From NCBI GenBank assembly GCA_947179155.2, contig OX359281.1, positions 43,985,967-44,049,966 of the forward strand: a stretch of 64,000 nucleotides of DNA, read 5' to 3'. Below, in pieces: positions 1 through 11,373 of the stretch (the stretch's first letter is position 1; the number at the start of each line of letters is the position of its first letter). Below the pieces are notes generated by a model. That model saw only the letters and a program-made list of their open reading frames with translations. It was not told the DNA's origin and searched no databases. This DNA comes from Hedera helix. Lineage: Eukaryota > Streptophyta > Magnoliopsida > Apiales > Araliaceae. Both the position numbers and the translations under genes were made by a program.

Positions 1-1402
1 TTTCTTGACAGTCTCCTTTTTCATCTGATTCAGTCTTCCCAGCTTCAGAATTTTCAGAGCATTGTTCCCTTGATACATCATCTTCTTCAGCTACATCATT
101 ATCCTTGTTGAACTCAGGTGTTGAGTCTTTTTCAACTGGTTCAATTTCCTGATCAGAACCTAAAGAGACTTCCTTTTCAGACAGACTATTTTTATGACAT
201 TCTGATCTTTCCTTTGAAGAGCCTGTAGATGTTTCCTCTTTTGAACTGTCAGAAGTTCTTTCTTCAGAATCCGAACTTGCTTCATCATCAATTTCTAACC
301 TGAGGTGGTCCTGCAGTGATTGAGCTTCTCCACTGTTCTCTGATTCTCCAACTTCTTCTTGGAGTAATGTGAGGAACTTTCTTTTCTGTTTTCTTCTTCT
401 TCTTCTTTACTTCAGAAATTTTGGGATTCATCTTTTCCTTCTTAGCTTTCCCTGAACAGACATCTTTCTATTCTTCAGCCTTCTCTTTTTCAATGAATTT
501 TCTTTTCTTCTCTGATTCCTGACTATCATAGATCACAAGAGTTTTGTTTCTTAATTGTTCATTTTCCTCCTGTAATATCTCCTCAGATATTTCTTCCATT
601 TCCCTCTTTCCTTTTCCTTTCGATTTCACCTCCATCTTACTGCTGAAGCTCATAGAATCTCGTGACTTCTTACCTTTATTGGCATGAGGGTTCTTTTTCC
701 AATCTTCAAACAACCTTGGAGTAATTCTTTTATTGCAGTTTAGAACTTCTCCTTCATCTTTCCCAATTTCATTTGCCAGCAATTTCTTCAGAATGATGCT
801 TATGAATCTCCCATAGGGCATCTTGGGAGTTGGCTTTCCAGCTTCAGCTCTTGTCTTTGAATCATCTATCCATCTCCTTATCCATCCTAAGAGAATTGCT
901 CCGAAGTTGATTTTCTTTCTTTGAACAATAGCAGTCATCAGCCTCAGTTGTTCTTCACTGATAGTATCATATGCAGTGTCTTTGCATAGAATACTCTTTC
1001 CAACAATGTCAGCCAGAAACTCATACTGCTGAGGAAAATCTTTCTTCTTGATTCCTTTGAGAGAAAACTTCTTTTCATAGCCCATCAATTCTAGTCCAAG
1101 TTCAATGTTAATCTTGTCAAGGGAAGTAATTCCTCCGCTTGGAATACCTAGACTGAGATTGATTTCAGAAACTCTTATTTGCACAACGATTTCTTTAACC
1201 CTTGAGAAGAGGGTGTTACCTCGAAAATCAGCGTTTGAAAAGAATTCTTTAACAAGCGTAGAGAAAATCCTGGTGCTGGTTTCCAAACATTGGGTGAAAC
1301 CAGCATTCTTGCCAGATGAAGAATATCTTTGAATTTCTGCTCTGTATCTCCGAATTTTTCAAAACAAACTAGATTTCCAGGAATGACTTGAAGAGATGCC
1401 AT
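1..1402 (-). pseudogene. Frameshifted retroelement ORF (plant transposon-protein type)
   Basis: The reading frame starts at ATG 1402 (MASLQVIPGNLVCFEKFGDT...) and must change frame near 1,310 to continue as ...GFTQCLETSTRIFSTLVKEF.... It then runs to an in-frame TAG at 465-467. Coding continues past the stop as a Lys-rich stretch, and a third frame (about 390 down to 1) carries a Ser/Glu/Asp-rich tail that leaves the window. The body (about residues 35-230) resembles the 'putative plant transposon protein' domain found with plant LTR elements; that is a family-level impression. At least two frameshifts and one stop make it a pseudogene. It lies downstream of the primer site at 4,246-4,257 on the same strand, so it belongs to the internal region of the LTR element. 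The C-terminal end is outside the window. Confidence 0.6.
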
Positions 1403-4242
1403 GATTAAACTGATTTAGGAATAGCACAGGGAGAAACACCAATATCGATTTCAGAAGAGTTTTCGATTTCTAGGGTTTAGATGAGTTTTGGGAGAATGGG
1501 TATTGACAACTGACGGAAAATGACCATTGTCAGTTTAAAAATAAGACATATGCTAGTTCCCTCTTATTTTTGCAAAGTACACGTGCCAGATACTTATTTG
1601 AAGAACGTGGGTTTAACCTTTTTATTTTCCATAAATGGGGCACATCAATTATTCTAACCCACTTGAGTTTGAAGAGCGTGTGGTTCACTTTCTCTGTATA
1701 GTAAGCTTGACCAGTTCGTAGAGTTGGCTGCAAGACACTCAACCATCATCCTTTCAATAGATGGCCTTGAAGACTGGTGTGAATTGAATGCTGGAAAAAG
1801 GCTCTGAAGGAGTTTATGGGAAAGATATTGTTATGAGATGCAAACATAGACTCAATGTTCTACGATCAGGAAGATGAACATGGTGACTCTACGATTTGGG
1901 ATGATAAGGCTTGCTTGGTTATTAGTCACAGGATTTGGAGATTATGATCGGAGAGATAAGTGCATTTGGTTCATCAATCACATTGTTTTGGGACTTTGTG
2001 ACTGGAATGAGAAAGGTAGTCCAATGAAGAACAGATTTTCCTTCTGCTTTCCTTCTGTAGAAGTAGAGTTGACAATAATTATCCCAAATTGCCTTCTGAT
2101 GAGTTTTGTACTTCTGAGCTTGCTTTCTTACTCTACGACTTGGCTTAGCCATTTTACGATCTAGCCTGAAGTGCAATCGTAGAGTTATGATTTGAACTGT
2201 TCTACGATCTTTGATAAGACTGGAGGCTTTAGATGAATTCAGAGATCTTTATTAAGCCTGTTTGACAGCTCAAGGACAGCCTTCTGAATGGACTTCGTAA
2301 AGATCGTTGTCAAGACTCTGATTTCTCATGTAGAGATTGCTCTTTGATTTTGCTGGTTTCGTAGACTGGATGTAGAGAGTCGTAGAGTGTCTGACTGAGT
2401 TGACTCTACGATCTTGAGAGCGAGCTTTATGACGAGGAGACAATTCTACGTTCTTTGGAGAGGACACTTCAATTTGCCAAGCCTTATACTGCGATCGTCT
2501 GACAGACTCTATGATCCTTCTTTGTGAGATGAACTTCCTTCTTACATGAATGATCTTTTATCTTACCATGATATTAGTGACAATAATTCCAACAAGATTC
2601 ACTAAATCAATAGGTGAGGTAAAGATTAATAGATGCCTCCTTTTATGACCAGCTTCTTTCTCTTCTAGAGAATCCCAAGATTCAAATCTTCTTCATGCAT
2701 CAGTAATCAGACTTCATTCAATCTTTCATAGATTGACTTCCTGCAAATTTGTTGAGTAGGGTATACTACGAAATTCATCGTTGAGTCTCACAACAATTTT
2801 CTCCTCCTTCTTTATATCGTAGAGCTTTTCTTTTGAGGCTACAGCATTGTTTCCTTCCTGTTGATCTGCTTGGATTATCTTCATCGAGAATGATTTGTGA
2901 GGATGTATGCTTATCAAAAGACTTCCGGTTTAGCATATTATAGAGCTGACTTCTTCATAGAAACAAGCAGATAAATCTTCAACCATCTCAAGCTTAGAGC
3001 TTCTTCTGATGCAATGAAGTTGGAGAGTCTACTGCCAAAGGTTATGAGTGTGACCATTTCTTTGAGATGCATTTTTCCTCTTCTCACAGATTTAAGGGTG
3101 ATTTCTGAACCTTAGAGTAAATCATTCGTGATTACTCCTTTTTGCCTTGATCTTCTCACCCTTCTCATTCAAAGATGGTTTTGAAAAATTTTGACACTGA
3201 GAGCATTTGCCTTTTAAATCTGAGCATGTACACATGGTGTGCCTGGCAAGGACTTCTTCATTGTATGAGTTGCTTTGTACAAGAATGAGGTTCTTCAACT
3301 CTTCTTGATCTTTAATGATCTGCAGAATGAATCTTAGATCCGGTGATCATAGATATACATGTGTGTCCATTCATCTGTGTTGAGTTGATTTCCAGGTCTC
3401 GGGCCTGATATCTGTGATTTAGGGAAATGTCTTTGAAATCCATCACCAAGGATATTGCAGTGAAGTATACAACTGTAATTTGATCTACCTCCCAATTCCA
3501 GAGAAGTAGTTACAGACGACCATTGAAGACTTTTGAATTAGATCTCTCAAAAACCAGTTAAACTCTTGATGCTGCTTCAAAATAAATGAAGCACTTCCTT
3601 TTACACACATCTTCAGATAAGATCCTTAGAATAAAAGTCCTTAAGCTTATCGGAAAACTTAATGCTGAGCCCATCGAGTGACTATAGATTTGAGACTGAT
3701 TCCAGCTGCTAACATATGGTAGATAGAAAAATTATTTAACAATTTAAGCATAGATTTCTGTTGGGCTTGCTTCTGCTTCAAACTTTTAGAACCGGTGAGA
3801 AGTAGATTTGTTAGTGCTTGGTTCAGTGATACTTCCTTAGAGAAGAATAGGATCCGGTGTCCTTTGGCATCAAGATATAAACTTCTCAGTTTGTTTGAAG
3901 GCAAAAATACACGTTTGTATTCTTTGAGTGAATCAATTAATAATTCTTGTCAACAGAACATCCTATTGATTTATTCAACTTGCAGCACCAGATTAACTTT
4001 GAAGGTTCACTCGATAGCTTCTTTGCTGAGATCATCTGAATTTGTATTAAGAAGCATTAATGTCAATTAATATTCAGCATCAGACAGGGAATCACTCAAC
4101 ATTCAATTAATACCTGAAAGAAAAACATTATTTTGTAAGCTTGTTCAAACGAAGTGTTTTATTTCAATTCTTAAACTCAAAAACAGAAATTTGCCAGTGC
4201 CATAGGATCTACTCAAAGCGTAGCTTTAAAAGTTCGTGAGAA
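1403..4242 (-). other. Non-coding internal leader of the left LTR element
   Basis: About 2.8 kb between the primer site and the first ORF. I see no long ORF on either strand. It carries a recurring short motif, TCGTAGAGT or its complement ACTCTACGA, for example near 1,715, 1,858, 1,885, 2,130, 2,175, 2,199, 2,377, 2,402 and 2,813. The same motif recurs in the LTR. Confidence 0.5.
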
Positions 4243-4245
4243 CCC

Positions 4246-4257
4246 GCTCTGATACCA
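4246..4257 (-). promoter_or_regulatory. Primer-binding site (initiator Met tRNA)
   Basis: On the minus strand this reads TGGTATCAGAGC, the standard complement of the plant initiator-Met tRNA 3' end used by many LTR retroelements. It lies 2 nt inside the LTR end at 4,260, which fixes both the orientation and the inner LTR border. Confidence 0.85.
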
Positions 4258-4544
4258 ATTGTTAGTTCCCAGAGGCACACAAGTGATCTAGAAGGGGGGG
4301 GGTTGAATAGATCTCTTAAAAATCTTTTTCTTTTAAGATTGAGTTCAAAGATTTAATAGCAATTAATAAACTTAATTAAGATTTGTTTGCACAGCGGAAT
4401 ATTAATTTGAAAAACACCCCTTATAGATTTGTAAAACTTCTCCGTTGAGTTTAAGATTATTTTGAAGAAAGTAACTTGTTAAGTAAACTAATTCACAGTC
4501 ATATGTAAATATATATATATAGTAAACTAATTCACAGTCATATG

Positions 4545-4546
<2 letters not shown>

Positions 4547-4603
<57 letters not shown>
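4547..4603. repeat. (TA)n microsatellite inside the LTR
   Basis: About 28 TA units. Just before it, a roughly 38-bp stretch beginning GTAAACTAATTCACAGTC is present twice in tandem, each copy ending in TA repeats, which suggests slippage duplication. Confidence 0.9.
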
Positions 4604-4607
<4 letters not shown>

Positions 4608-4789
4608 CAGAATGTAAATGACTGAATGTAAATGACACCAGAGAGTTTAAAGTGGTTCGGAGACTGAATAACTCCTACTCCACTCTTCTACTACAACGAG
4701 TAGGAAATCCACTAAGGATGGTTCATACGGAACCCTTCAAGCTCATTAGCCTGGAAACTCTGGTTCACTAAGAACCCTTCAAACCCAGC

Positions 4790-4920
4790 AGGTTTGGTTA
4801 GTTTAGTCACAAAGACAAGGACATTACTGCCCTCTTCAAGTCCAGCAGACTTGGCTCCTTTAGTCACTATGACAAGGACAACTGCCCTCTTCAAGTCCAA
4901 CAGACTTGGCTCCCTGATCA
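4790..4920. repeat. Two-unit tandem repeat in LTR (about 60 bp)
   Basis: Two near-identical units share GACAAGGACA, CTGCCCTCTTCAAGTCCA and CAGACTTGGCTCC. A weaker related unit lies upstream near 4,735-4,790. Confidence 0.7.
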
Positions 4921-5103
4921 TTTGAAAGAGGTTGGAGTTGCTACTGAGTTGTACTTTAAGTCCTATTGTCTTTAAACACTCAGTAGCAGGATGTGATCAT
5001 TCCTGGGATAATATTGAGTTCGACAATTATGCTTGACTTCTTTATATGCTCAATATCATCTTGTGATCACCCATGGTGCTGCTAGGCTTTTGTACTTCAG
5101 CTT

Positions 5104-5275
5104 CTTTGGTACTTGATAACTTCTCGAGATGAACTCCTGAGATGACTGTGATGCTCCTTTCTTTTGGTACTCAGTTGTTCCTTCTTATCATAGATAGATT
5201 ATAGCTTCTCGAGATGGGCTTCTGAGATGACTGTAATGCTCCTTCCTTTTGGTACTCAGTTGCTACCATGTATGT
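5104..5275. repeat. Degenerate tandem repeat in LTR (about 105 bp unit)
   Basis: Two units share CTTCTCGAGATG, CTGAGATGACTGTRATGCTCC and TTTTGGTACTCAGTTG with scattered substitutions. Confidence 0.65.
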
Positions 5276-7168
5276 ATCAAGTTGGCGTTTAAGCTTCTCT
5301 CTTCCATGTACCTAGCAGCTTTGAACACTTCTTCTGTAATAGAGTTATATATCTCTATGTCTTTCTCAATTCAGTGTTAGTATTCTGATGGATCGTAGAG
5401 TCCTTCAGCATCTTCATTTTCTATTCCACTCTACGATTGGTTGTTGTCTACCATCATATCTCTTGTGTATAATTTTCAACAACTGCAACAACTACTTTTT
5501 TTCTGTTTGTTATGTATGCCTTTATATCTCTGAGCATATTTTACCGTTAAGATAAATCCCGTTGGTTTCTTTTGGCTTTGTGCAGATCTTAAATATCTTC
5601 GATGTTTGACTTTCTTGCCACTTGTGTCAGTGCTTTTCCCTTTTCTGACATGTTCTGATATATTGACCTGTAGCTCAGCTTTCTCTAAATATATAACCGT
5701 TGCACTCCCACAGTTGTTCAGTAAGGATTATTATTTCCTTTGTTAATTAATCTTCTGATTCATCAATAAATGTCTTCCTTGACTTTTAGAACCAACTGTT
5801 CTGATGCATTCAGAGATGTCCCATTGGTCTGACTTTATTCACCATTTTCCTGAGCAGTGGGTCCTGACTTATAGTCGGTTGGGCACAACATCTACTGTGA
5901 CTCTGACATGCATCTGTATCTCAACAGCACTTAATCTTTCTTTAATCTGGGCGAGGAGTATTCCCTTTTCTCTTGCACCATATAGCCGTTCTGTTAGTCT
6001 ACTTGTCTTGACCTGCTTAATGAATTCGTTGAGTGATAGACTGTCTACTTTGTTTCTGCAAATTCAGCTTCATGAATGTTACTTGAGGTATGTCAAGTGA
6101 AACGTTGAGTTAGAACGATCTTTTCTCTAACTCTGCGACCTTGTTGCTCTGGTCAGATCGTAGGGTTTGTGCTTGCAATGCTTTGCTTTGATTTCGTTCT
6201 ACGATCTTGTAGGTTTGATCAGATCGTAGAGTTAGTTAACTGTAGTGCTTTTTAGTGGAATCGTTGAGTTGCAGTCTGTGTTGCTTCATCCTTTAATTCT
6301 ACTCGACGATTGTTCCATGTGTATAGCAATCTTCTATATTGCCTTGTCATTTTGTTCCACTCTACGATCTCTTCTATCTGCATACATTCCAATCCTTGTA
6401 AGCTTGCTCAACAATTTTACTCTACGATTTTGCTAGAGAGTGTGTATCGTAGAGTACATTCCTTCTCTGGTTCAGCGTTATCTGCAGGCTAGCTTGGCTG
6501 TCTGTTCGACGATCGTAGAGTTCAGCTCTACGATTTGTACTTGAACAGTTCTTTAACTTTACTCGTATATCCTGTAGACTTCTTGCATATCTGTCTCTCT
6601 TTGATGATCGTAGAGTTATCCTGGTAAGGAGTCGTAGAGTTAACTCTACGATTTATACAGAATCGTTGAGTCTTCTTTGAAAGAAATCGCAATGACCGTT
6701 CTACGATCGTATAGACTGATCAACCTAACAGATTTGATCTTTTCTAACTAAGTCCTTTCTTACATTATTACATCATTACATATTGAAAGGACTTTTACAG
6801 ACTTTGACATACACAAATACATCAATGATTCATTCTTATGCTACTCTGCTAATATCATACGTCTTTTATGCAGAGTGACTTCTATTGAAAGATCAACCTA
6901 ACATTTCTGATCTTTAAAATCTAAGTCCTTTGTACACATATATCTAAAAAGGACTTTACAACATTTTAATCTGATAACTTTCATTTTCTTTAATAAGCAG
7001 CAGATAGTTTGTAACAAGATCATATTTGTGCTATACAAGTGTGTGCACATCACAGTATTAAAGATAGATAATATATATCATACACCCACAACAATGTAAG
7101 CACATAATTATATTTTGAACATCTACGCACTTTTTCAGATACACATTATATATCAATCAAGACAATCA

Positions 7169-7320
7169 ATCATGTAAGCACATAAACACTTTCAGAGTAT
7201 CTAAGCACATAATCAATTGAGCACATAAGCACATTAACACATATAATCAATCATGTAAGCACATAAACACTTTCAGAGTATCTAAGCACATAATCAATTG
7301 AGCACATAAGCACATTATAA
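7169..7320. repeat. 81-bp direct repeat near outer LTR end
   Basis: ATCATGTAAGCACATAAAC occurs at about 7,169 and again 81 bp later, and the match continues through GAGCACATAAGCACATTA. Shorter AAGCACATAA units are scattered over the whole 7,080-7,340 stretch. Confidence 0.8.
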
Positions 7321-7524
7321 AATTACTTTGTCAAATAACCATATAAGCACATTTAGCCCAGTCCTTTTTGCATAACAGTCATCATCATCAAATCAACCAA
7401 CATTCAACAATGGCCTCCAAGTTGGGCTGAGCCGAACCAAATCTGGCTTTGATTAGGCCGGATCGCAGGCAGCAAACCATTTGTGCACCACTATTTCCCT
7501 TTGCTTTTTAAACCAAAATTAGTA

Positions 7525-8225
7525 CTATCTTCATTCTATATTATTTGTCACTAAAATAATATGCACACTTATAAAATTCAATAATTAATATTTGAAATTA
7601 TTTAAAAAATATGATTACTGATTCTGATTACTGTTTTTGCTTATAATTAGTTATAAAAAAGTACTTTGTGTTTGATAAATAAAAAGTACTTAAATTAATA
7701 AAGAGTGAAAAATGTTTGGTATATAAAAATTTGATAATCACTTATTTCAAGTGTAAATTACTAAAAATAAATATTTTGAGAAGTAAATGTGAGTAACGAA
7801 TATAATTACTAAAATAAATAAGAATAAATTAGTAATATACTTGGTCAAACCTAATTATTAAATTTGACAAATAATCATAATTTCCAAATTAGAACTTCTA
7901 ATTATTTTCGTAAAAAGTGATTATAAGCAGTTTTAAAATAAGATTACAAAATATTTTTTACTTCTTAAAACTGATTATAAGCAGGTTTATCTGTTTCTAA
8001 GTGATCACAAACAACACTCTATTAGTTTAAGAAAAAATGACACTATTATTTTTTATTAAAAAAAGGATAGTAGTTGTTTGATTATATTAAATATCTTTAA
8101 AAAGAGAATATGAATGGGTATTATAAAAAAAAGAATTTAAAAATTCTCTTAAAAATATGCAATTGATAATTATTTTAGAATATACAAAATAAACTATAAG
8201 GTCAATTATAACTGAATGAAGGGAG
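7525..8225. mobile_element. Possible MITE with TA target site
   Basis: The left end reads TA|CTATCTTCATTC and the reverse complement of the right end reads TA|CTCCCTTCATTC, followed by loosely similar subterminal DNA. About 700 bp is long for a Stowaway MITE, so it is probably composite, with another insertion inside (about 7,600-8,020). Confidence 0.3.
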
Positions 8226-9225
8226 TAATTAAGTACAAAATTTTAATGGACTTGTTCCATTAAATTTGTAAATGAATAAAATGACATGGACTTGTCAACT
8301 TTATTAGGCTATTTTGTTCTCTTAATCAAAAGTATTATGCAAAGTGAACAAAATGCGAATATTTGTCAATGTCTTTTTGCAAAATGGCAAAAAGGGTGGT
8401 GAACTATCTTATTTGAACATCAAGTTTCCATGAATTATGGACCGGATATGTAGGGGAGCCATGGCCTAGCGGCCTAGCCTAATAACTGACGGTACAAGAA
8501 GTCAGAACGTAACCTATTTGATTAAATTATGATCGATTAAGATGACTTAATTAAATAAATATTCTCGAAACAACGATTTTAATCTTGACCCACACAACAC
8601 CTTTAAAGATTTTTTAAAATATTTTCGGGCAAAAAAAAATTCAGAGTTGCGCAGCAATGCTTTAAAATAAAATAAAGGATAGTGATTTATCAATAATTCA
8701 GCCCAATGTTTACACCAAATATTTGTATTAAAAATTATACATTTACTCTACATAATCACTTTTTGATGTTAAGAATATCCATGCTCTACAAAGAATAAAA
8801 AAAAAAATATGAAAGGAAAAAAAGAAAAAAAAATCTCCTGGAAAGAGTGAAAAGATGTGAGTTCTAAACGAGTTGAATAGATCTAAATTTTGATTTGTTA
8901 AGTTTGAATTTGTTAAAAAATAAATAAAATAAATTAACTCGAATTAATGTTTAAACGAGTTTGAAATTTGATATAAAAACTCAATTTGTTCAATAAACGA
9001 ATTGTGTTTGAGCTCAAGTCGAGTTTAAAAATATCGAGTCTAAAACAATTTCGAGTAGGATTTAAAAAAGTTGTACTTGATTGAACTTAAACTCGACTTA
9101 TTTAACTTTTTTATGTATAAATAAAAAAATAATTAATTACATGTTAAATGAGTAAAAAAAAATTTACTTGAGTTAAGTCTCAATGAATCGGAGTTAAATT
9201 AAACATCACATTAGTAGAATCCGAT

Positions 9226-9295
9226 TTGCTTAATTTAACAAGTAAAAAGTAAATTCAGATTTGCTTAATTTAACAAGTAAAAAGTAAATTCAAAT
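9226..9295. repeat. 36-bp direct repeat, two copies
   Basis: TTGCTTAATTTAACAAGTAA followed by AAAGTAAATTCA occurs twice back to back. Confidence 0.8.
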
Positions 9296-9589
9296 TTAAT
9301 TCGTTTAACGAATGAAATCAAATCGAGCTCGAGTCGTATTTAATGGAATCAAATGGAGTCGAATGCGGTTCGCCGACAGCAGATACGTTTACTGCCCTAA
9401 AATAAAATTAAAAAACTCGCCTTATTAAGTATTACCTCGTCCCGCTTCTGACCTCAGCAGCCCACACTTTATCTTCTCTCTCCTACTCCGCTCTTTCTAT
9501 GAATAGCCCCTCTAACCACAATTCTTATCTCTCTTCCCCTCGGCTTTTTCTCTCTCCTCCGTTTCACGCCTGGAAGAGCCATCAAGCAG

Positions 9590-9677
9590 GTACCTTCGTC
9601 CTCCTTTATCTATCCATACTTGAGTTTTTATAATAGAAAATTTACACACATGTATATGTTCCCGTGTGTGTTTACAG
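9590..9677 (+). other. Putative 5'UTR intron of the 157-aa protein gene
   Basis: CAG|GTACC at 9,590 and TTTACAG at 9,671-9,677 form a plausible 88-bp GT-AG intron just upstream of ATG 9,722. This is inferred from splice consensus alone. Confidence 0.5.
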
Positions 9678-9721
9678 GGCGTTGATTTGTGCGGATCTGT
9701 GAAGAAATTAAGAGAGAAAAA

Positions 9722-11373
9722 ATGAATAGATGCGCATATCAACAGCACAACAACGCCTTTGCTTCTCTTGGTGATTTCAGGATGAGGGGTTCTTCTATTT
9801 CAGACGGCATCGTTTGCCCTAAACCTCGTCGCGTTGGTCTCTTGAATCCTTCAAAGTATGTCTCTTTTTTTTATATTTTTTGTAAAATTTGAAAAGATTT
9901 TTTTTTTAAAAATTGAGTTTTGATTTTGATTTTGATTTTCACATCAAACCCATGTTTTTGTGTGTGGTTTATTTACAGTTATCAAACGGAGTTATGTGAT
10001 TCAAGAGCTGGGGCGGAGCTTCTGGACATGATTGTCACCAAGGTATCAATTTTTCTGGTTTAGATTCTTTTGGTTTTTGAGTGTTTTTAAAATAAAAAAA
10101 TAAAATTGAGTTATGTGCTTGGTTATGGGGAACTAATTTTTGGATCTTGGTTTGGTTTAGATTTTTTGGGTTTTGAGTGTTTAAAAAAAATAAAATCGAG
10201 TTATGTGTTTGGTTATGGGGAACTAATTCTTGGATCTTGGATCAATCACCCATAGAAGTGCGAGTGAAAATTTTGTTCTTTTGCTTGTTCTGGTTTATGT
10301 AGTTATTTTTTTGAAATGAATGAAATTTTATTTGATTTATTTTGTGAGAAGTTTTTGTTTGTTTTAATTTTGATACTATGTACATTTATATAAATAAAGA
10401 TTTGCTTGATCTAGTTAAGCAGAGTAGAATTGTTTTTATTGTTCACAAACAAACACACATATTGCAGATACATACTTAAAATTATACCTATTCATAAAAA
10501 TTAGAAATTAAACAAAAAGGAAAAGAAAAAAAGGCCCCCTTTCTTTCAAATTTTCATTGAAAATGGTACTGTTAAGAGGATTATCACTTAAGGTGCCAGC
10601 CTTTAGTATTTATTTCACTAAAGATCTTATTTTCATGCTAATATAGTTACATAAATCAATGTATTCGAACTTCACTTCCTTCTTCGTACTGAACTTGAGC
10701 ACCAGAAATTTAGGTAGGATACTTGTTTGTTTATTTCTTATATAAGAATTTATGTCCAGTTCTGTATGAAAGACTTCATAAGCCAAACTGTTGATGCAAA
10801 CAGAGCGGTCATCTTCATCAAGTCCCTCCCCCAATTGGCCAACCTTAGTTTTTGAATAATTCAAAAAAGTGCAACTAGAACTGAACTGCCTAAATGACGC
10901 AAGGAGTTTCTTTTTGTGTAATTGGTAGAGAAGATTCATTACTGATATTTTATTTGAGATCCACCACCAGTTCCTATTTGTAGAATAAAATCGTTATATG
11001 GTTCAAATTGACAGGTTCTTTTGTCGATATGTATTTATGATAATCGACGTATTATCAGTTCAGTTAATATTTTGTTTTGTTCCTCCATTTATTATAGGGA
11101 AGTTATGGTGCTGAAAAGCCCAATCATCTGGTGCCTTCCTCACCACCATTCTTTATGGGATCTCCACCGAGTAGGGCTTCAAACCCAGTGATCCAAGATG
11201 CTCACTTTGGAATCGACAAAGCAAGTCCATTATCACCGGCTCCTGAAGCATCGCCATCATCTCAACGCAAAAATGGAGGCTGTGCTCGTGTAAAATTTGG
11301 GCAAAAGCCCGCTGCAGTGAGAATTGAAGGGTTCAACTGTCGCGGAAACTGCAACATCTCGGCTGTAGCTTAG
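9722..11373 (+). CDS. Conserved plant protein of unknown function, 157 aa
   Basis: Three exons join in frame: 9,722-9,855, 9,979-10,042 and 11,098-11,373, all with GT-AG junctions (introns 123 and 1,055 bp). The product starts MNRCAYQQHNNAFASLGDF, has VCPKPRR, then NYQTELCDSRAGAELLDMI, a Pro/Ser-rich patch with the family signature SPPFFMGSPPSRASNPVIQD, then GGCARVKFGQKPAAVRIEGF and ends ISAVA. I recognise this pattern from a land-plant family of roughly 150-200 aa with no established function, sometimes labelled 'translocase subunit' in automatic annotations without support that I know of. There is no signal peptide or membrane span; the basic, low-complexity make-up suggests a soluble protein. 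An in-frame extension upstream of ATG 9,722 lacks an ATG. The exon 2 frame is confirmed by phase agreement on both sides. Confidence 0.85.

Larger units (their letters stand above)
4260..7409 (-). mobile_element. Long LTR of a Copia-type retrotransposon (5' LTR)
   Basis: Read on the + strand the block opens TGTTAGTTCCC and I close it at ...CATTCAACA (7,409), giving TGTT...AACA ends. The inner border is firm because the primer site abuts it. The outer border is inferred from the terminal dinucleotide and the change in sequence character. The C-rich stretch with a TCTAGA site just inside the inner border is typical of long Copia LTRs (SIRE-like lineage). It contains tandem repeats, a TA microsatellite and many copies of the TCGTAGAGT motif. 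The partner LTR lies left of the window, so target-site duplication and age cannot be checked. Confidence 0.6.
7410..9480. other. AT-rich intergenic DNA
   Basis: I see no coding potential. It holds a possible MITE (7,525-8,225), simple A/T tracts and, at about 8,870-9,360, a diverged repeat rich in GAGTTTGA/CTCGAG-like words. A relative of that repeat appears at about 15,720-16,030. Confidence 0.6.

Noticed and set aside
8445..8520. A-box-like TGGCCTAGCGG suggesting another SINE
   Set aside because: No convincing B box, tail or target duplication was found.
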